Shown here: positions 30,496 to 41,961 of the stretch, piece after piece | How positions within the stretch are numbered: position 1 is the stretch's first letter | How the letters are laid out: each line of letters begins with the position of its first letter | DNA from: Diadophis punctatus similis | Lineage: Eukaryota > Chordata > Lepidosauria > Squamata > Dipsadidae | DNA: 64,000 nt | Direction: 5' to 3' | NCBI GenBank assembly: GCA_023053685.1 | Contig: JALIGW010000014.1 | Coordinates: 16,033,090 to 16,097,089 of the forward strand | The notes under the pieces: generated by a model | Told to the model about the DNA's origin: nothing | Databases searched by the model: none | What the model saw: only the letters and a program-made list of their open reading frames with translations | Position numbers and translations under genes: made by a program

Positions 30496-31139
30496 TGTTG
30501 GGGGCCCCCAGCTACCAGTGGAGCTGGCAGCAGACTCGGACGATGAGGAGGTTGGGGAGGAACTTGGGCCAGTTCTGGAGTCTTGGGAAGGCTCTGATGG
30601 ATGCTCTGCGTCAGATGCAGAGATAGAGCCAGAGCTATCCGACATTTCCCAGCCACAAGAGAGGCAGCTGCCTTTGGAGGCTGATATGAGTGAAAATGAA
30701 GAACAGCTGGGGCCTGTTCCAGATGCACATATGCACAAAGCAGTTAGGAGAGGTGAGCAATGGAGAACAAGGAGTCAACTCGGGAAGCAAAGCACACATG
30801 GACGCTAAATGGCCCCTCCCTGGCTGGGGAATAAATAGAAGGAAAGGGGAGTGGTTGTTGTAGGAGACAACAGTTCGTATTTCTGAAGATTTTGCTCATT
30901 GTGTTTCGTGCCACAAAGACTGCTTGCCCGAACTTAATTTGCAGCCTTTCGGCTGGGAGCTCATAGCCTTGCAATTATCGCAAGGAACTGATAAGGTCTG
31001 TACTGCAGTTAACTCCTTGAAGGACTATTGCCTGGACTTTTTGGTGGGTGAATGCAATTAATTCACAAGAGGTAAATAAAGAGGGGGGTTTTCGTGACAA
31101 GGAATCTGTTTCTTGGTTCTGCTAAGGCTGGGTCAGAAT
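30496..31139 (+). mobile_element. LTR-like insertion, 644 bp
   Basis: Starts TGTTGGGGGCCCCC and ends GGGTCAGAAT, with a 6-bp duplication ACTAAT at 30490-30495 and 31140-31145. Contains an acidic ORF, then a TATA-like AATAAATAG at about 30830 and an AATAAAG signal at about 31077. Probably a solo LTR that includes an ORF end. Confidence 0.6.
30518..30808 (+). CDS. Acidic small ORF inside LTR-like insertion
   Basis: 96 codons: DSDDEEVGEELGPVLESWEG, SDAEIEPELSD, then a basic end (RRGEQWRTRSQ). A TATA-like box follows about 20 bp after the stop. Compare 24018-24206. It lies wholly within an element bounded by a target duplication, so it is transposon-derived. Function unknown. Confidence 0.4.
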   Translation: MELAADSDDEEVGEELGPVLESWEGSDGCSASDAEIEPELSDISQPQERQLPLEADMSENEEQLGPVPDAHMHKAVRRGEQWRTRSQLGKQSTHGR

Positions 31140-31245
31140 ACTAATCAAGGAGAGAAGCAACCTAGAATTAAAGAGAAATTTCTGACAGTGAGAACAATTA
31201 ACCGGTGGAAAGGCTTGCCTCCATAATCTGTGGATGCTCCATCCC

Positions 31246-31310
31246 ACACATGCGCAAATGAAGCTTCATGTGCTCACCCACCGCATGAAGCTTCATTTGC
31301 GCATGCGTGT
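31246..31310. repeat. Perfect 25-bp-arm hairpin
   Basis: The arm beginning ACACATGCGCAAATGAAGC at 31246-31270 pairs with 31284-31310. Inside a short MITE inserted in the CR1 end. Confidence 0.85.
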
Positions 31311-31415
31311 GGCCCAGTTCCCAACAGGCCGTGGACTGGGGGTTGGTGACCCTTGGACTAGAAGACCTCCAAGGTCTCTTCCAATAATTTCGTTATATTG
31401 TAAGACTGCAATCTG

Positions 31416-32188
31416 TACCCATCAAAGGTAATGATAACCAGACATGCAGTTACATATGTTAGCAGCATAACATTATGTTTTATTAATCTGTTTCCTTGTC
31501 AATTGGATTCCACATGAACCATTTTTTTTCTTCCAGCTGAGGACAAATTTCAGCGTCACTATAGGGTTGTGATAGATTCCACACAAACACAAGCAAGGAG
31601 CTGTTTTGGTTGCTTTGTCAATGTTAAAGCATGAGGAGTTTTGCTTCCTTGTCTGTATAGAGAGGCAGTTATTTATCTGAGTTCTCCACTTTTCACAGTT
31701 ATCAGGGTACAAAGACTGCCTTGCAAGGCAGCTGCTCCCCCCACCCACCCTGGTTCATGCCAATTGCATCCCAGAGTTTGGGCAGGTATTCTTATATTCA
31801 TTTCCGGGAGAAGAAAAATCAGAAACATGAACCCTCCAACTTTATTGAAAAAGATTTCCTATCTTTTTTAAAAAAATCATTTTGTGAGAAGATGCAGAGC
31901 TATGATTTACTGTAATTTATAGCGTGGATACAAATATAATGATTTGCAGCAAGGGCTATCTTACTCTTAGTGTTTGAAAATTGATTCGAAATTGATGTGT
32001 CAAAAGAGAGACATGACAATAATTTCTAGGAGGAGGAGGAGGAGGAAGAAATTGGACCACTGAAGTCCTGCTGCATCCCAGCAGCCCTGGAACCTTTCCA
32101 TTCTCCTTTGTGGCTGGGAAGAGGCTGCCGGGCTGGAAGCAACAAGAGGAGAAGGAGGAAGAGAGAAGGTGGGGGAAATGGCGGTGGA
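31416..32188. other. No recognisable gene
   Basis: Unique-looking sequence. A short (AGG)n tract lies at 32030-32046. Confidence 0.4.
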
Positions 32189-32196
32189 GTCCTTGG

Positions 32197-33033
32197 TAAA
32201 GTGACCAGATTTTTTTTTTAAGCGGGACGGGGGGCGGGCCCGCCTGGGCACCGCCATTTGAGTTTTGCCCTCTGCGCATGCGCAGAACGCTGCGTATGCG
32301 CAGAGGGCAAAACAATGCAAATGTCGGCGTCCAGGTGGGGGGGGAGGCGGGAGGCCTTTCCTCGCCTCCCGCCTCCCCTTCGGGAGCCGGCAGTGGCTTG
32401 GGCTGGCAAGCGACAAGCGGGAGGCGGGGAAAGGAGGCAGCCAGCAGCTTACCTGCGAGGCGGCGCTCCCGCAGCAGCCCATGGCGGGCTCGGGGTTAGG
32501 TCTCTGTGCGAGCTCCAGGCATCCAAGCGCCGCGGTCACCCGGTCGCCCGCCCGGCCCCAGGGCAACGGCGGCAGCGAGGCGACGGGGGAAGGAAGGGGA
32601 GGGGGATGAGGAAGGGCTGTTTGCGCCGCCGGAGGGGCCGCTCGTGAGCTCAAACCGCCGCTCTTTTTCTGAGACGACAGCAGCGGCGACAGCTCCTCGT
32701 CCCTCACCCCTCCCCCCGCATCCCAACAGCAGCAGCGCCTCCGAGGGCGGGGCTAGGGATGGGGCGGGGGAAGGAAGGAGGAGCAGCCCCCCTTCCCCCT
32801 CTCCCCAGCAGGCAGCCGGCTCGCTGAAATTCCGCTTTGCCCAACTTGCTTCCGGTTTTTATTTCGGTGGTAGTACCTCTCTTTTGTGCTTCCCCTTCTA
32901 AGGTGACCAAACGTCCCGCTGTTTCCGCATTCTTTTCAAAAAAAGCGGGACTTTTTGGAAAGAATGCGGGACGCGGGACACACGCTTGAAAAGCATGTCT
33001 GTCCCGCCAAAAGCGGGACGTCTGGTCACGTTA
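32197..33033. mobile_element. GC-rich TIR element, 837 bp
   Basis: Starts TAAAGTGACCAGAT and ends TCTGGTCACGTTA; exact 8-bp duplication GTCCTTGG at 32189-32196 and 33034-33041. The interior is very CpG-rich with GCGCATGCGC motifs. The right end carries a hairpin of GTCCCGC/GCGGGAC repeats. A second copy lies at 41962. Open reads inside are not conserved between the two copies. Confidence 0.85.
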
Positions 33034-33041
33034 GTCCTTGG

Positions 33042-33679
33042 GGAAGAAGCTGAAGTAGAGAAAGGGCCTGTGGAAAGACTTTATCAATCTTATAACTGTG
33101 TTAGAAATATTGTACAGGGAATCACATGTTAAATGAGCCAGGTATCCACAAACTTATTTTATTAACAGCCTCCAAAATCCTTCAAATGTACACAAAACAT
33201 AAAAATTAAACACTTATTTTAAATTGTAAACACACACAAGCAAACACACCAAACTCAATTAACACAATGTAAACAAAATGCTTACAGTTCAAACGAAGAG
33301 ACCAAATCCATATCACTTGATTTAATCAACCCCTTCTCTGGGGTCAGCATGTACACACACCCACGGCCCTCAAGTGCCACCCTAGAATCAGCACGTACAC
33401 ACTTCCACACCTAGGACAAGGTCCCCTGCAAAACATTTCTCTGCAGTTGCTCCCATAGGTAAACCTCTTTGCTATTGGGAATGAATAATTCTCCTTTCCT
33501 CACAGCTATCTGGATTTCATTTTTATTTATTCTTCTGCAATCGCAGCTCGAGGTGGAACCCCAAATTATTTTTCAGACACTTCAGATCTTAAAACTGTTT
33601 TTCCTTTTTCTCTTACCTACCAGAATTTAATATGAAATTGTGGAAAGGAAATTCAGGGCTCCAATCTAAAAGTTTTCAC
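33042..33679. other. No recognisable gene
   Basis: AT-rich. It may be intronic relative to the coiled-coil exons that follow. Confidence 0.35.
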
Positions 33680-33816
33680 CTGCTTAGTCTTTCTTCAAAA
33701 TCTTCCCAGAGCTCTTCCTTTTCTGCAATTATGTGGACATTTTTCTGTATAAGCTCCTTGTTCTTCACTTGGAGCTTGTCTTTTTATGACAACAGCCTTG
33801 AAATTTCTGTTGTCTT
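33680..33816 (-). pseudogene. Coiled-coil exon Y, one in-frame stop
   Basis: 137 nt on the minus strand with acceptor TTAATTTACAG and donor GTGAAA. One frame gives TTEISRLLS, a TAA stop, then KDKLQVKNKELIQKNVHII and AEKEELWEDFEERLSR, a strong heptad coiled coil. The stop, and a phase mismatch with exon X (which ends in phase 2 while Y opens in phase 0), point to a decayed or misassembled gene. I cannot name the protein. Confidence 0.5.
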
Positions 33817-34047
33817 CTGTAAATTAAGAACAGAGAGAAATTAGCCCTCTTGGTTTTACTTGAAGCACCAAGCATAACCCTTAATTGTTTATTCTCCATT
33901 ATATTTATTGCTTTTCTCCTATATACACACATACACACACACGAATACTTCTTTTATTCTGTATCTTGTTTATATCTGGCCTCAGCTTTAATTAATAATT
34001 TTAAGTTTGAAAGAAAAAGTCAGAATTGCTGTCCAAATATTTCTCAC

Positions 34048-34160
34048 CTTTTAAGTTCTTCTTTAATATTGTTATTTTCTCTCAGAACTTCTGCTTGCTC
34101 CTCATCTTGTTTTTGAACCCTGCAACTCAGATCTTGATTCTCCTTTCTGAGCTGGTCTAT
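34048..34160 (-). CDS. Coiled-coil exon X, open
   Basis: 113 nt on the minus strand, acceptor TATTTCAG, donor GTGAGA, no stop in phase 0. Encodes IDQLRKENQDLSCRVQKQDE, then EQAEVLRENNNIKEELK, a typical coiled coil with heptad Leu/Ile. It lies upstream of exon Y in transcription order. The intron sequence before its acceptor is related to that before exon Y (both contain a CAGAG...AAATTAGCC-type phrase), suggesting exon duplication. Gene unidentified. Confidence 0.5.
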
Positions 34161-34529
34161 CTGAAATATTATTTTGTAAAATATCAAGACCAGAGTAAAA
34201 TTAGCCCCCTTAGGCTCTTTTTTACTTCAATCAGAGTTGTTTAAAATTAAAACTAGTTAAAAATACCTGGTATTTTGTTTGTTATACATAGTCTTGCATT
34301 TTGGGCAATTAATTAAAGAGTTCCCTTACAACTCCTGGGCTATTAAATTATTCAGTTTTTCTTGGATTTAATATAGTTATCAGGCTATAAGTGACTGCCA
34401 CAAGGTAAACTTTGGTATTTAATGGATGTAGGGAATGCGACACAAAAAGGGAAATCTCTGGGCAATTAAAAATATGTATTTCCAATAAGAAAGGGCACCA
34501 CACAAGGCATTTTTAATTATGCCAAGACT
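34161..34529. other. Intron-like sequence
   Basis: Upstream of exon X on the minus strand. No further exon recognised. Confidence 0.35.
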
Positions 34530-34775
34530 TCCTGTCGAGGTGGCGCAGTGTTTAGAGTGCAGCACTGCAGGCTACTTCAGCTGATTGCTAGCTGCAGTTC
34601 AGCAGTTCAAATCTCACCAGTTCAAGGTTAACTCAGTCTTCCATCCTTCCAAGGTGGATAAAATGAGGACCCAGATTGTTGGGGGCAAGATGCTGACTCT
34701 GTAAACTATTTAGAGAGGGCTGTAAAAGCACTATGAAGCGGTATATAAGTCTGCTATTGCTACTGTATATAAAAT
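34530..34775 (+). repeat. Sauria-type tRNA-derived SINE
   Basis: CGAGGTGGCGCAGTGTTTAG (A-box region), CAGTTCAAATCTCACC (B box), AGATTGTTGGGGGCAA body and GCGGTATATAAGTCT end. Confidence 0.85.
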
Positions 34776-35779
34776 TCTGGTCCATAACTTTCTTCTTTTT
34801 AGCCCACTTTTTGTCAAATAACTCTGGAGAAGTCAAAATACATTACAAAAGAGGAATAGCTTTATATATCAGCCCATTCACACACCCCTCCGCTACACCC
34901 ACCACTCACATCGGGCTTCTTTACCTCTTATGATGACATGAAATATCTTTCAGACCATATTTCCACTTGATTAAAACAACAATGGGTTTTTTGAAAGGGA
35001 AATTGTTGTATGAGAGAATTGATCCCTCAGTCTGATTCGTTCACATATGAATATGATGTGACAAATAATTGTATAAATAACCTTATACACGCGATACCCA
35101 GACCAGTAGCTAAAATTGAATCTGGAAACAGGTCACAAAAAAATAATTGACCCCATGAATATGAGAGCTAATTTTTTTGTATTTCTTGGTAATGCACACT
35201 CAAAAGATTATTCAGATAACAGATTGCTTACTTGAGCAGGAAATTTCATAAAATGTAATTTACGCCCTGTGTTTTCCTGATTGGCCACATGTACCATAAG
35301 ATTCTTTGGACACCTGGGAATTTAGCAGTTGTGTAGAACACTGAAAGCAATTGAAATCATAAGGATTAATAAAATATGCTATTAAGCACACTGAAAAGTT
35401 CAGGTTTTGTAAGTGGTTTTTGCCCCTATGAACTATTACATTTTCATCATTGTTTAGCTCATTGTTGCCAAACACACAGGTATCTCAGGGTTGTCTTGAC
35501 AGATTTATTTCCTCTATCACTTTCCTGGTGGTGTAAGGTGGTGTCAAAGAGTGTAGGCTTTATGCCTAAAATGGGATGAGAATTCCAGGTCTCCCGGTTT
35601 CTAGCCTGATGCCCTAACTGTAATACCAAACTAAAATATGTATTTCAAAAATAAAGCAGAGAACAAAAACCTATAATGGCAACTGAGGACAAACATCTCT
35701 CTCTCTCTCTCTCTCTCTCATTCCCCCTTTCCCTTTTTTGGGGGGGGGGGATTTTTCCATAGAGTTTCATTCTTTTTAG
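34776..35779. other. No recognisable gene; (CT)n at 35697-35719
   Basis: AT-rich sequence with one short dinucleotide tract. Open reads lack motifs. Confidence 0.4.
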
Positions 35780-37350
35780 GAAATTGCCAGTCATCATCAA
35801 ATCGCGATGATTGGCAGCTAAAAGATAAAGTAACAGGAGTAACATTTTTTTTTGAAAAAGCAGAATATAGGTTTTCAGAAAGAAAACTTAATATTGAGAA
35901 CTGCTCATAATATTCTAAATGTATTTGCTCTCCAGTTCCTCTAATCAGAATGATTCTTTAGGACAATGATTGAATAAATTAGCAAGTAATAAAACAAAAA
36001 GTAATAAAAGCAACTGAATTAATGTTAATATTAACAAGCTCTGTTTTCTTTCCTTTTAGCTTCTAAGGCCGACCATCCCCACCCAAAAACCCAAAACAAG
36101 AAATACAAACCAGCAAAAGATACCAGGTAACCTCAAGAGAATCAAATTCCTCTTCTTTCAACTAGTCTTCTTTTGGATAAGTCCTTGGTCCACTCACTTC
36201 TTGGAGCTCCAAGTTGTGCTCTGATTGTGGCCACCTGGGTTTTTCTACATGGACTCCACCTAAAAATTAAATAATAACAATAATAATATACCTTTATAAT
36301 GGAAAAATAAAGAAAAACTGGCAACCAAATTAGTTCACTTACCAACCATCACATTGTTGAGCAAGGAAGGCTGTCCTTCTTGACTCATTCATGCTGGTTA
36401 TAATAGTGATAATGGGAGGTTATTTGCAGCAGAGATGAGTGCCTCCCCAACAACTCTCAGAATGATTGCTAACGACTACATGACTTTGTTCTTCTCTCCA
36501 AAAAAGTTGAGTCAGATGCCTATACAAAAGAGGATGCCCAACTGGTACATGCCTTAGCAATGATAAGTAACAAAAATATTTGGGAAAGGGGCCACACATC
36601 TCTATTAAAAATGTATTTTCCATTTTAGAATCTTAAGGATGGTCTCTAATTTAATTTGCAAGGACATAAAGATAACCTAACCAAAAGGAGTTGCATTTAT
36701 CTTCATGTTAATGTCTTATATACTGTCTACAAATATATATTATGTCTCCATTCTTCTTTTGTAGATGTCATAGGAGAAAGTCTCAATTGTTCTTCCTGCA
36801 ACACTGACAAAATACCATATTTTAAAAACACAAACTTATTGACAGTGATTAAAAACACTAAAGCTGGATGCAATGTTCCAAGTGTTAATGTCATTGTTCA
36901 TGTCTTGTATACTGACTACAACTAAAAATTATATTCCTCAATGCATCTCCACTGTTGTTTTATAGATGTTATTGCAGAACGTCAAGATTGTTCTTCCTGC
37001 AATATTGAAAAAATAAATTATTTTAAAAAGACAAACATACTGTACTGACATCGATTAAGATTAATAGCATTTAGTGTGGCCCATGAACAAATATTTTCTT
37101 CTACCTCTTTTCAGATTTTTCATGGGGATTTAATCATCTCAGGAAGTTGCCTGCCAAATAGTGATGATTGGCAGCTAGAATATAAAGTAATAGCATTAAC
37201 ATTTTATTTGGAAAATCAGAATATAGGTTTTGGGAGACAATATCCAGAACAGCATATAATATTCTAAAGGAATTAGTCTTCCAGTTCCACTTATCTGAAT
37301 GATACTTTAGGACAACAATTGAATAGCTAGGATAAATTATAGTTTAAAGT
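35780..37350. repeat. Local duplicated segments
   Basis: 35790-35980 is repeated at 37125-37345 (shared GATGATTGGCAGCTA and CAGAATATAGGTTTT). 36690-36870 is repeated at 36895-37060 (shared ATTGTTCTTCCTGCAA). Both pairs are diverged. They may be duplicated intron/exon pieces of the same decayed gene as exons X and Y; no clear coding exon is seen. Confidence 0.55.
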
Positions 37351-38744
37351 ACATAAAAAAGACAAGCAAATAAATAATGGTTCTCTCTTAAAGGAACTAG
37401 AGGGATAGTCACAAAAATGAAAAAATATGATTGATCAATTAAAATCCAAATAATAAAACCAATTGCTATTCCCAGCTCCCCACCACCAAATGTTATCAGA
37501 AGAGAGATCAATGAATAGCTAAGCTCTCTTTAGTTGTCTACATTCATCCTACAATTTACCTGCCTTTAAGACAACCAGCGTTTTACAGACATCCACCAAG
37601 GTGCCTGCCACCCGATTTGGATGTAGAAACGAAATACTAACATTAAAAAGGTAATCAAAATTCGAGGTGCCGCAAAAACCAGTCTGTCACCTTTATTTTA
37701 ATGAAGGCTTCTACGGCCTACAGGAATTTTTTTAAATGGAAAATATGGGATGGGTGAGGACATCTCAGTGCTTTACCTAGTGGTGAGGTTTCCTGCTGCC
37801 GTCCCCCCACCAAAAAGGCAAAGGGCCAACGGTGTGAGAGAAGACCTTCCGGGCAAGGAACGGGGACTTGGATCTCTGCTGTTGATAAGCTTAATTTTAA
37901 ATCTCTAATGGTTGATCTGTGACCCACCGGGTCACCTTTTCAGAGGAGTTTCCTCACCAGGATCTCCATTGCCTTCCAGGAGGGGGCTCCTAGGGTGATG
38001 CCTCCCCTGGAAAAGACGGGCAAACCTCGTGGGGGGGGAAGAGCCCCTGTTGGGCGATTTTTGGGTCAAAACCTTTGATGCAGCTGTGGAGAGATGCTAG
38101 GGGTGCCCCTCTCACACACCCCACAGCAACTGTGCCCCTTTGAATAGGAGGGGTTGCGAGCTAAAAAAAAAAGAGATCTCAGGCAAAGTCTGTTGAATAA
38201 AAGGAGGGAAAAATGGGAGGGGAGGTTTGAAAGATGTAGGGAAGGCCCTCCCAGGCTGGCATGGGAACTGAGCACACAGAACCTCCTTAAACTGCACCCA
38301 AGCTGGGATGGAAGAAGGTTTCAGGGAAACCTTCAGGAGGACAGAGAGGCTCCTGCTTGGGCAGGGCTCGGACTAGATGACCTCTGGGGGATCCCTCCAG
38401 CCCTTGGAATCTCTGGGACTGTCCCAAAATAATCGGGAGGGGCTGCTCGTCTTTCTCCCCCCCCCAACTGCCATCTCTGCCCCCCACCTCTCCCCCTTTG
38501 GGGAACTTTCCCTGACTCCAGGCTGGAGAGAAAAATCTCCCTGCAGCTTTTTCCTTTGAAATGGAGGGAGAGAAAGAATCACCTCAGGAAAGAGCCACAA
38601 AATGGAGGATGGCGGGTCTTTGCCAGCTTTAGCTGCCCTTGTCCCTGCCTGTGGAAACCAGCTAGGATTTAAAGGCTGGCCTGTAGGCTGCTCCTACAGG
38701 CAGTGAGAGGGACAGCTAAAGCTTGCAAAGTAATTTTGGGTCTA
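37351..38744. other. No recognisable gene; CR1-like scrap near 38290-38420
   Basis: A CR1 3'-end signature (GGACTAGATGACCTCTGGGG) lies at about 38370. The rest is unassigned. Confidence 0.4.
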
Positions 38745-38948
38745 TTCTAGAGCAGTGTTTTTCAACCTTTTTTGTGCAAAGGCACACTTTTTTCATGAAA
38801 AAAATCACGAGGCACACCACCATTAGAAAATGTTAAAAAAATTTAACTCTGTGCCTATATTGACTATATATAAAGTAATTCTCTTGAATAGGAATCAAAT
38901 AAACAAAAAGAAATTATTTTTTAATTGTTCATATTTCTGTTTACTTAC

Positions 38949-39456
38949 TCAGTGCGAAACCTGGGCCTGTTTTTCTGAACACAAAGCTGATATTCTGGCA
39001 GTATCCAACCAAAAACTGTCCAAAGGTAGATCAGCAAATCTTAGCTTGAAACCACGATTTTGTCTCAGTTCAGTTAGTTCCTCCTGCTCCTGTAAAGTCA
39101 TGTCCTTTCCACCAATTGATGCTGAGCTAAAAGGGTCCCTAACCCAGTCAAGGCATTCAGTGGAGACTGAAGAGAAATAAAATGACAACTTCTCCTCGAG
39201 AGTTTTTAAATGTTTAACTATTATCTCACACAGTGCAGCAGTGTGAACATCTCCAGTGAAAGTAAATCTATCTTGCATCTCCAGTGAAAGTAAATCCAAA
39301 TGAAATATAGCTTTCGCTATATTGCCTTGTGCCAGAGAATTTGCTTGAGCTAACCATCTTTGCTTTCTTTTGATCCCCACTCATACTTGGGCTCTCATCT
39401 GGCTGCGAATTTTGTTCAGAGTCCAGTTCTTTCCTTTTCAAAAACTTGTCCATCAC
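38949..39456 (-). pseudogene. hAT transposase, internally deleted
   Basis: The N-terminal piece (39268-39456) has MMDKFLKRKELDSEQ and SYISFGFTFTGD, typical of the start of Charlie-type hAT transposases just before their BED zinc finger. The C-terminal piece (38949-39380) has FYFSSVSTECLDWVRDPF, then EEELTELRQNRGFKLRFADL and PLDSFWL, typical of the dimerisation end. The BED finger and the catalytic core between them are gone, and a CATCTCCAGTGAAAGTAAAT direct repeat marks the junction. It cannot be active. Confidence 0.85.
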
Positions 39457-39634
39457 TGCAGTATCTGCTCCTGTCTCACTGTCACTCAGTACTTACTGCA
39501 CTTGTCTCCTCTTTAAACAGGAGGCCAGTTCACGGTCCCACAGACCGTTGGAGGGCCAGACTATAGTTAAAAAAAAAACTATGAACAAATTCCTATGCAC
39601 ACTGCATATATCTTATCTTGCATATATCTTATTT

Positions 39635-39860
39635 TCCCCCACATTAGGTTGGCAGTATAGTTACCCCCACATTAGGTTGTAGTTCCCCAACATTAGGTTG
39701 TAGTTCCCCCACATTAGGTCCAGTATAGTCCCCCACATTAGGCCCAGTATAGTCCCCCCACATTAGGCCCAGTATAGTCCCCCCACATTAGGTCCAGTAT
39801 AGTCCCCCCACATTAGGTCCAGTATAGTCCCCCCACATTAGGTCCAGTATACCGTATGTA
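39635..39860. repeat. Minisatellite, about 25-bp unit
   Basis: Roughly eight copies of a CCCACATTAGGTCCAGTATA unit, becoming more uniform rightward. Confidence 0.9.
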
Positions 39861-39914
39861 AATTTTAAAATATAGAGTTTGGGATATACTCACCGTATAA
39901 GACTACCCCTCCTA

Positions 39915-40523
<609 letters not shown>

Positions 40524-40832
40524 TGCAGGAGGAAGAAGGAACCTCTGTGGCCTTCGAGCGGGGGGGGGCTCAAAAACGGCCGCGGCGGCATCCCTGCTGT
40601 TCTCCGGCCAAGCAGCCGAAGGAGCCCTGGAGCGCCGACGCCGCCCTGCATTTCGGTCTTTTCGGTCTTGCCCGGCAGCCTGCTGGGAAGGCTGCGACGC
40701 ATGGGAGGGAAGGAGCTGCTATTGCCGTTCCGGCGTGTTTCCCTGGTCACTGGCTGCACCGGGGAGCCCGCGTCCTTGTCAACATTGCAGACGCTGCACA
40801 CGCGGAAGGCACCACGGAGCAGAGGCGCCTGG

Positions 40833-41092
40833 CGAGTGAGGCAAGTGGCGGCATCGGGGGAAGGCTCCTGCCCGCGTCTCCCGCCCGCCTGCCCGTCTCT
40901 TGCCTTAGCATTTAAAAGAATGAGAGGCGGGCGGGCGGGCGGGAGACGCGGGCAGGAGCCTTCCCCCGATGCCGCCACTTGCCTCACTCGCCAGCTGTCT
41001 CTTGCCTTAACATTTAAAAGAATGAGAGGCGGGCGGGCGGGCGGGAGACGCGGGCAGGAGCCTTCCCCTGATGCCGCCACTTGCCTCAACAC
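40833..41092. repeat. Long inverted repeat, arms about 80 bp
   Basis: The left arm (about 40833-40910: CGAGTGAGGCAAGTGGCGGC ... CCCGCCC) pairs with 40926-41000 around ATTTAAAAGAATG. Part of the right arm is repeated directly at about 41020-41092. Confidence 0.85.
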
Positions 41093-41397
41093 TTACCAAG
41101 TTGACAGCGCGCGTCCTCCTGCTCTGGTCCTCCGCGATTGTTGCTATCGGCGCACGCATGGGACATCAGTGACGTCCCTGCGTGCGCTACCTCCAGGCGG
41201 TCCCCGCGTTTTAAAGTAAACGCGGGGCTGCAGGGACTTAATAGAGGCATCTCTGTGTCCCGAAACCAACTTTCGGGACACAGAGATGTCCCGTAGCAAA
41301 AACACCCGGCGGGTGTTTTTCCCACGGCACACCTTACACTATGTCACGGCACACTAGTGTGCCGCGGCACAGTGGTTGAAAAACACTGTTCTAGAGA

Positions 41398-41500
41398 GCA
41401 ATGTTTCTCAACCTCGGGGACCTTAAGGCAGGTGGACTTCAATTCCCAGAATGCTCCTGCTGTCTGGTGAGTTCTGGGAGTTGAAGTCCGACCGCCTTAA
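41398..41500. mobile_element. Half of a palindromic MITE
   Basis: CAATGTTTCTCAACCTCGG with an inner CTTCAATTCCCAGAATG / TTCTGGGAGTTGAAGTC hairpin. It ends at TTGAGAA, where the microsatellite begins. Confidence 0.6.
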
Positions 41501-41702
41501 TGTTGAGAATAGAATAGAATAGAATAGAATAGAATAGAATAGAATAGAATAGAACAACAGAATAGAATAGAATAGAACAGAACAGAACAGAACAGAACAG
41601 AACAACAGAACAGAACAGAACAGAACAGAACAGAACAGAACAGAACAGAACAGAACAGAACAGAACAGAACAGAACAGAACAGAATAGAATAGAATAGAA
41701 TA
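41501..41702. repeat. (AATAG)n/(AACAG)n microsatellite
   Basis: 200 bp of GAATA and GAACA pentamers, directly joined to a minus-strand CR1 3' end. Confidence 0.97.
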
Positions 41703-41789
41703 AGCTGGAAGGGACTTTGGAGGTCTTCTAGTCCAGCCCCCTGCTCAAGCAGGAGAACTATACCATTTCAGATAAGTGACTGTCTAGAC

Positions 41790-41927
41790 TCATGCATGTC
41801 AGAGGTGGCTCACAGAGCCCTCTCTGTGGGCACTCGCGCCGTCACCAGCTGCCCTTTCGGGTTCCGGCACGTGCATGCTTATCCGCACAGTTTCAGAACT
41901 CGGTGCCGAAAAGGTTAACCATCACTG
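41790..41927. mobile_element. hAT-type MITE, 138 bp
   Basis: Exact 8-bp duplication GTCTAGAC at 41782-41789 and 41928-41935. The right end GGTTAACCATCACTG resembles the 22465-22844 family; the left TIR is degraded. Confidence 0.75.
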
Positions 41928-41961
41928 GTCTAGACTCTTCCTAAAAAGCTCCAGTAATGGA

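Larger units (their letters stand above)
30425..31415 (+). mobile_element. CR1 3' end split by LTR-like insertion
   Basis: CR1 sequence (AGGACAAGAAGCAATAGATGG) stops at 30495 and resumes at 31140 with CAAGGAGAGAAGCAACCTAG. It ends near GACTAGAAGACCTCCAAGG. Confidence 0.75.

Noticed and set aside
32258..32901. Overlapping long reads in all frames of the GC-rich region (also 42038-42604)
   Set aside because: Stop codons are rare in GC-rich DNA; the two copies of the element do not conserve any of the reads.
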